Shown here: positions 60,196 through 64,000 of the stretch, in pieces
Numbering within the stretch: the stretch's first letter is position 1
How the letters are laid out: the number at the start of each line of letters is the position of its first letter
Source: an uncultured Alphaproteobacteria bacterium
GTDB taxonomy: Bacteria > Pseudomonadota > Alphaproteobacteria > Rhodobacterales > Rhodobacteraceae
Length of the DNA stretch: 64,000 nt
Direction of reading: 5' to 3'
NCBI GenBank assembly: GCA_902574225.1
Contig: CACGMO010000001.1
Span: forward strand, 62,001 to 126,000
Program-made: the position numbers and the translations under genes
The notes under the pieces: model-generated
The model's input: the letters and a program-made list of their open reading frames with translations, nothing else
Databases searched by the model: none
What the model was told of the DNA's origin: nothing

Positions 60196-61164
60196 ATGAA
60201 TAAAAGATTTGAAATAAGACACCCAGAAAAGCTTAAAAACCAATCCGTACCTATGCCAAAAAAACCTTCATGGATAAAGGTAAAAGCTCCATTTTCTGAA
60301 GGCTTTAAAGAAACAAGGAAGCTTGTTAAACAAAATAATCTTAAAACAATCTGTGAAGAGGCTAGTTGCCCTAATATCGGAGAATGTTGGTCTAGGGGCC
60401 ATGCGACGTTTTTAATAATGGGAGACATATGCACAAGAGGCTGCGCATTTTGTAACGTCAAAACAGGCATGCCCTTCAAGCTTGATATGTTGGAGCCAGA
60501 GCGAATAGGGCTTTCAGTTCAGAAAATGAATCTTAGACATGTAGTCATTACTAGTGTCGATAGAGACGATCTTCCAGATGGTGGAGCACAGCACTACGTT
60601 AAAACAATAGAAGCTATTAAAAGGTATTCTCCATCGACGACTATTGAAATTTTAACACCAGATTTTTTGAAATGTGATGATGCAGTAATAGTTCCGATTT
60701 TGAACTCTGAACCGGATGTATTTAATCACAACTTAGAAACCGTACCAAGCCTTTATCCAGTGGTGCGGCCTGGAGCTAGATATTTCACTTCATTAAGACT
60801 TTTAAGTAGGGTAAAAGAAGAAGATCAGTCAATCTTCACGAAATCTGGCATAATGGTAGGGATGGGTGAGACAAGAATTGAAGTTGGTCAACTAATGGAT
60901 GACTTAAGAGCAGCGAAGGTAGATTTTTTAACTATTGGTCAATATTTACAACCAACGCCCAAGCATTTTCCAGTCAAAGAATTTGTACCACCTGAGACAT
61001 TTGAACATTATAAAAAATTGGCACTTGGAAAAGGGTTCTTGCTAGTCTCATCAACGCCGTTAACCAGATCGTCTTTTCATGCTGATGATGATTTTATACT
61101 ATTAAAAGAAGCTAGAAGAAAAGTCTTGGATGCTCAAAAAAACGTTAACAAAAAACGTATATGA
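60196..61164 (+). CDS. lipA: Lipoyl synthase
   Basis: [45 protein letters not shown]-like [10 protein letters not shown]. Confidence 0.97.
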   Translation: MNKRFEIRHPEKLKNQSVPMPKKPSWIKVKAPFSEGFKETRKLVKQNNLKTICEEASCPNIGECWSRGHATFLIMGDICTRGCAFCNVKTGMPFKLDMLEPERIGLSVQKMNLRHVVITSVDRDDLPDGGAQHYVKTIEAIKRYSPSTTIEILTPDFLKCDDAVIVPILNSEPDVFNHNLETVPSLYPVVRPGARYFTSLRLLSRVKEEDQSIFTKSGIMVGMGETRIEVGQLMDDLRAAKVDFLTIGQYLQPTPKHFPVKEFVPPETFEHYKKLALGKGFLLVSSTPLTRSSFHADDDFILLKEARRKVLDAQKNVNKKRI

Positions 61165-61567
61165 TTGTAGAGCTAGTGATCTACTCAATGTAGTAGCTGA
61201 TGTAAAATCATACTCAGACTTTATCCCTTTTTGTTCAAATGTCGATATTTATGAGAAGTCTGGTACGGCGGAGCAAGAGCACTTTTCTGCGTGCCTATCA
61301 ATAGACTTCAAATTCACTATCGAAAATTTTGAAACAAAGGTAGTGGTAGACCGGAAATTGAATGCTATTTCAATTTCTGGTGACACTAAGCCATTTAAAT
61401 CTTTAAACGCCGAGTGGTCATTTATTGAAAAGGACAATTTTTGTAAAGTTATTTTCTCTTTAGAGGTATCGTTCACTTCATTCATAAAAGAGAGGTTAGT
61501 TTCACTTAGTTTTGAAAAAGTTGCATTAAATGTTATCGAGGCTTTTGAAAATAGAGCTAAGGAGTAA
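61130..61567 (+). CDS. Coenzyme Q-binding (COQ10/RatA-like) START-domain protein
   Basis: [36 protein letters not shown]; overlaps lipA by 35 nt. Confidence 0.87.
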   Translation: MLKKTLTKNVYDCRASDLLNVVADVKSYSDFIPFCSNVDIYEKSGTAEQEHFSACLSIDFKFTIENFETKVVVDRKLNAISISGDTKPFKSLNAEWSFIEKDNFCKVIFSLEVSFTSFIKERLVSLSFEKVALNVIEAFENRAKE

Positions 61568-61571
61568 GTTC

Positions 61572-62066
61572 TTAAACATTTTTTAAAATATCAAGGCTCA
61601 TTTTAAGTGCTTCATTCACACTTTTTTGTTGTATTTTATTTCTATCAATATTTCCAAAGTTATGTTCAGTAACTACCTCAGTGTCATAAGACGATAGTTT
61701 AACTCCAATAAAAACCAAACCAACTGGTTTAGACTCTGATCCACTTGGTCCAGCAACTCCCGATATTGCTATAGTTAAAGTTTTTGATACCGCCTGCTTG
61801 CATAAACCAGCTAACATTTCTCTTACTGTTTCAAAACTCACTGCACCATGGGACTTTAAGGTTTTAACATCTACGTTTAAAAATTTTCTTTTTGACTCAT
61901 TTGAATAGCAAATGATGCCATATGAAAAAACAGCTGAAGACCCAGCTATTCCCGTAATATTTGCACTTAATAGTCCACCCGTGCAGCTTTCAGCAGTTAT
62001 TAATTTTATACTTTTTTGCAAGCAAGATTCTAAGAGTTCTTTAGATAATTTTTGAGATTTTAGCAT
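61572..62066 (-). CDS. pncC: CinA C-terminal domain nicotinamide-nucleotide amidohydrolase
   Basis: KLITAESCTGGLLSANITGIAGSSAVFSYGIICYSNESKRKFL; AISGVAGPSGSESKPVGLVFIG. Confidence 0.94.
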   Translation of the reverse strand: MLKSQKLSKELLESCLQKSIKLITAESCTGGLLSANITGIAGSSAVFSYGIICYSNESKRKFLNVDVKTLKSHGAVSFETVREMLAGLCKQAVSKTLTIAISGVAGPSGSESKPVGLVFIGVKLSSYDTEVVTEHNFGNIDRNKIQQKSVNEALKMSLDILKNV

Positions 62067-62531
62067 TTAAAAACTCAATGCAAATGTTAATAAAAGTGCA
62101 GAGAAGATGCCTGCTAAAATATCGTCAAATATTACACCAAAAGTACTATTCATTTTATCAAACTTATTTATCGGATAAGGTTTGACAATGTCAAAAAACC
62201 TAAAAAAAAGCAATGCGATTATACACATAAATAATTGTGGGGGATTAGTTTGCTCAAAAAGTAATAAAGGCAGTAAAGCAATTGATTGTCCGATAACCTC
62301 ATCTATCACAATCTCACTTCGATCTTTTTCTGATAACTTATAGGTATAGACGCTAACAGCAAAAAATGCCAAAATAATGGTTATCAAAATAATAATTATA
62401 AATAAGTAAGAACTTAAATACTTAGCAAATAAATAAAAGATCAATGTAGTAACTAAGCTTGCAATCGATCCTGGTGCTATTTTCACATATCCAATATAAA
62501 AAAAAGTTACTATTAATCTAGCTAGTCTCAT
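62067..62531 (-). CDS. pgpA: Phosphatidylglycerophosphatase A
   Basis: KIAPGSIASLVTTLIFYL; DRSEIVIDEVIGQSIALLPLL; FFRFFDIVKPYPINKFDKMNSTFGVIFDDILAGIFS. Confidence 0.93.
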   Translation of the reverse strand: MRLARLIVTFFYIGYVKIAPGSIASLVTTLIFYLFAKYLSSYLFIIIILITIILAFFAVSVYTYKLSEKDRSEIVIDEVIGQSIALLPLLLFEQTNPPQLFMCIIALLFFRFFDIVKPYPINKFDKMNSTFGVIFDDILAGIFSALLLTFALSF

Positions 62532-62997
62532 ATAGTAGAACCGAACATATTGATGCAATCCCTTCCTCTCGTCCTGTGAACCCCAATCCTTCTGTGGTTG
62601 TTGCTTTCACATTAATTTTATCTCGTTCCAGTGAGCAGATTTTAGAGAGATTAGCTATTAGCTGCTCCCTAACACTATTTATTTTAGGTTTTTCACATAT
62701 AATGGTTAAGTCAATATTAGACAATTTAAGATTTCTTTGTTTAGCTTTTTTGAGAGACCAGTTTAAAAAAATTATGGAATCCGCTTTTTCCCATTTTTCA
62801 TCTGTATCAGGGAAATGTAGCCCTATATCGCCAAGAGCTGAAGCGCCTAATATTGCATCAGTGAGGGCGTGGAGAGCTACATCAGCGTCTGAATGTCCAG
62901 CTAGACTTCTATCGAAGGGTATTTCAACTCCACACAAATATATTTTATTTCCTGGTTCGAATGCGTGAACATCAAATCCAGTACCTATTCTAAACAT
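62518..62997 (-). CDS. ispF: 2-C-methyl-D-erythritol 2,4-cyclodiphosphate synthase
   Basis: MFRIGTGFDVHAFEPG; AGHSDADVALHALTDAILGASALGDIGLHFPD; VKATTTEGLGFTGREEGI. Confidence 0.97.
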   Translation of the reverse strand: MFRIGTGFDVHAFEPGNKIYLCGVEIPFDRSLAGHSDADVALHALTDAILGASALGDIGLHFPDTDEKWEKADSIIFLNWSLKKAKQRNLKLSNIDLTIICEKPKINSVREQLIANLSKICSLERDKINVKATTTEGLGFTGREEGIASICSVLLYETS

Positions 62998-63688
62998 TTA
63001 AAAAAAGTTTCTCTGCTATTTTAATATCCTCTGGAGTTGTAATTTTAAAATTATACTCGCTGCCGGAAACAATATCGATTTTTTTTTTGTCAATGAGAGC
63101 TAAGTTAACATCATCCGTATGTTGTTGATCGCAATTCATATGTGTTCGATAGATATAGTCAAAGTGAAATGCTTGAGGTGTTTGCGCTCTGATAAGAGAG
63201 TCGCGATTGAGAACAAGAGAATCAATTGTACTTTGATTATTTTCTTTTACTTCTACGTAAAGAGTATCTGGAATCTTTATTGCAGGGAAAACGACATCGA
63301 AATTATCTAGACCTTTTATACAATTTTTTATAATTTCATTGCTGGTGAAAGGTCTTGCCCCATCTTGAATAAGTATTTTTTTACAACCTATCTCTGATAT
63401 CGCTTTAAGACCATTCTTAACAGACTGAGACCTTGTTTTACCTCCAAAACATTTTGATAATAGTTTTGGGTTTTTAATTTTAGCTATGGCTTTCTCATAA
63501 AAATCTAAGTGATCTTTATTTATAACCACAACGACAAAGTCTATCAGAGGTTCGTCTAAAAAATTCTCAATATTTTTTTCTAAAACATACTTATGCCCAA
63601 AATGTAGATATTGTTTTGGAACTATTGATTTTGATCTTACCCCTTTTCCTGCAGCAACAATTAATGCACCTGTAATTTTTTTTTCCAT
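62990..63688 (-). CDS. ispD: 2-C-methyl-D-erythritol 4-phosphate cytidylyltransferase
   Basis: ITGALIVAAGKGVRSKSIVPKQYLHFG; ILIQDGARPFTS; RAQTPQAFHFDYI. Confidence 0.95.
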   Translation of the reverse strand: MEKKITGALIVAAGKGVRSKSIVPKQYLHFGHKYVLEKNIENFLDEPLIDFVVVVINKDHLDFYEKAIAKIKNPKLLSKCFGGKTRSQSVKNGLKAISEIGCKKILIQDGARPFTSNEIIKNCIKGLDNFDVVFPAIKIPDTLYVEVKENNQSTIDSLVLNRDSLIRAQTPQAFHFDYIYRTHMNCDQQHTDDVNLALIDKKKIDIVSGSEYNFKITTPEDIKIAEKLFLNV

Positions 63689-63797
63689 AAAGAATTTATT
63701 GTAATTAGCGTAGTTCAAGTTTAAATTGATAACCTTAATAATTGCAATAATAATTACGCTTTTATTTATGTTATGATATTATGGCCTGAGCACTAGA

Positions 63798-64000
63798 ATG
63801 GATTTTAGAGACTTATGGGAATCTGTACCATATCCAGCATTTGTATTAAATGTTAAAAATGAAATTAAGTTAGCTAACCCTTTATCTCAGCAATATTGTG
63901 AGACCTCTCTTTATCGTTTAGTAGGCAAAAAGCTGAGTAGCTTCATTGGTCCAAATAGTGCCGTTTTCGAAGTGCTTGATAAAATAAGCAGTAATTCATC
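63798..64000 (+). CDS. ntrB: Nitrogen regulation sensor kinase NtrB, N-terminal PAS part (truncated by window end)
   Basis: MDFRDLWESVPYPAFVLNVKNEIKLANPLSQQYCETSLYRLVGKKLSSFIGPNSAVFEVLDKISSNS; gene context after ispDF. Confidence 0.7.
   Translation, partial: MDFRDLWESVPYPAFVLNVKNEIKLANPLSQQYCETSLYRLVGKKLSSFIGPNSAVFEVLDKISSNS

Overview
64 kb of AT-rich, gene-dense bacterial chromosome. Gene content, gene order and a GTTC-N7-GTTC LexA box point to an alphaproteobacterium, probably a streamlined marine lineage (taxonomy is inference). Most of the window is housekeeping: mfd (partial), psuG/psuK-like, rpsB-tsf-pyrH-frr-cdsA-dxr-rseP-bamA-skp-fabZ-lpxA-lpxI-lpxB, gltA, gltX, lexA, moeA-moaC-trpCDGE, ppiD-like, parE, glnA-glnB, tRNA-Leu(UAG), acetoacetyl-CoA synthetase, tig-clpP-clpX, NDUFA12-mlaD, aat-accC-accB, rne, prfB, bactofilin, bcp, AsmA-like, queA, lpdA-lipA-ratA, pncC-pgpA-ispF-ispD and partial ntrB. 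The non-routine part is ~33.1-38.9 kb, just after tRNA-Leu. It holds a cluster of small proteins that look like dimeric alpha/beta-barrel (ABM/DUF1330-like) domains, one internally duplicated, plus an alpha/beta hydrolase, two split MaoC-like proteins, a frameshifted small secreted ORF and a dispersed ~33-bp intergenic motif in three copies. Other points of interest: uppS and lpxD are missing from their conserved positions, parE appears to lack any ATG/GTG/TTG start (ATA candidate), a minus-strand terminator lies inside the mfd 3' coding end, and there are several palindromic putative operators. No CRISPR array, prophage, transposase or rRNA was seen.
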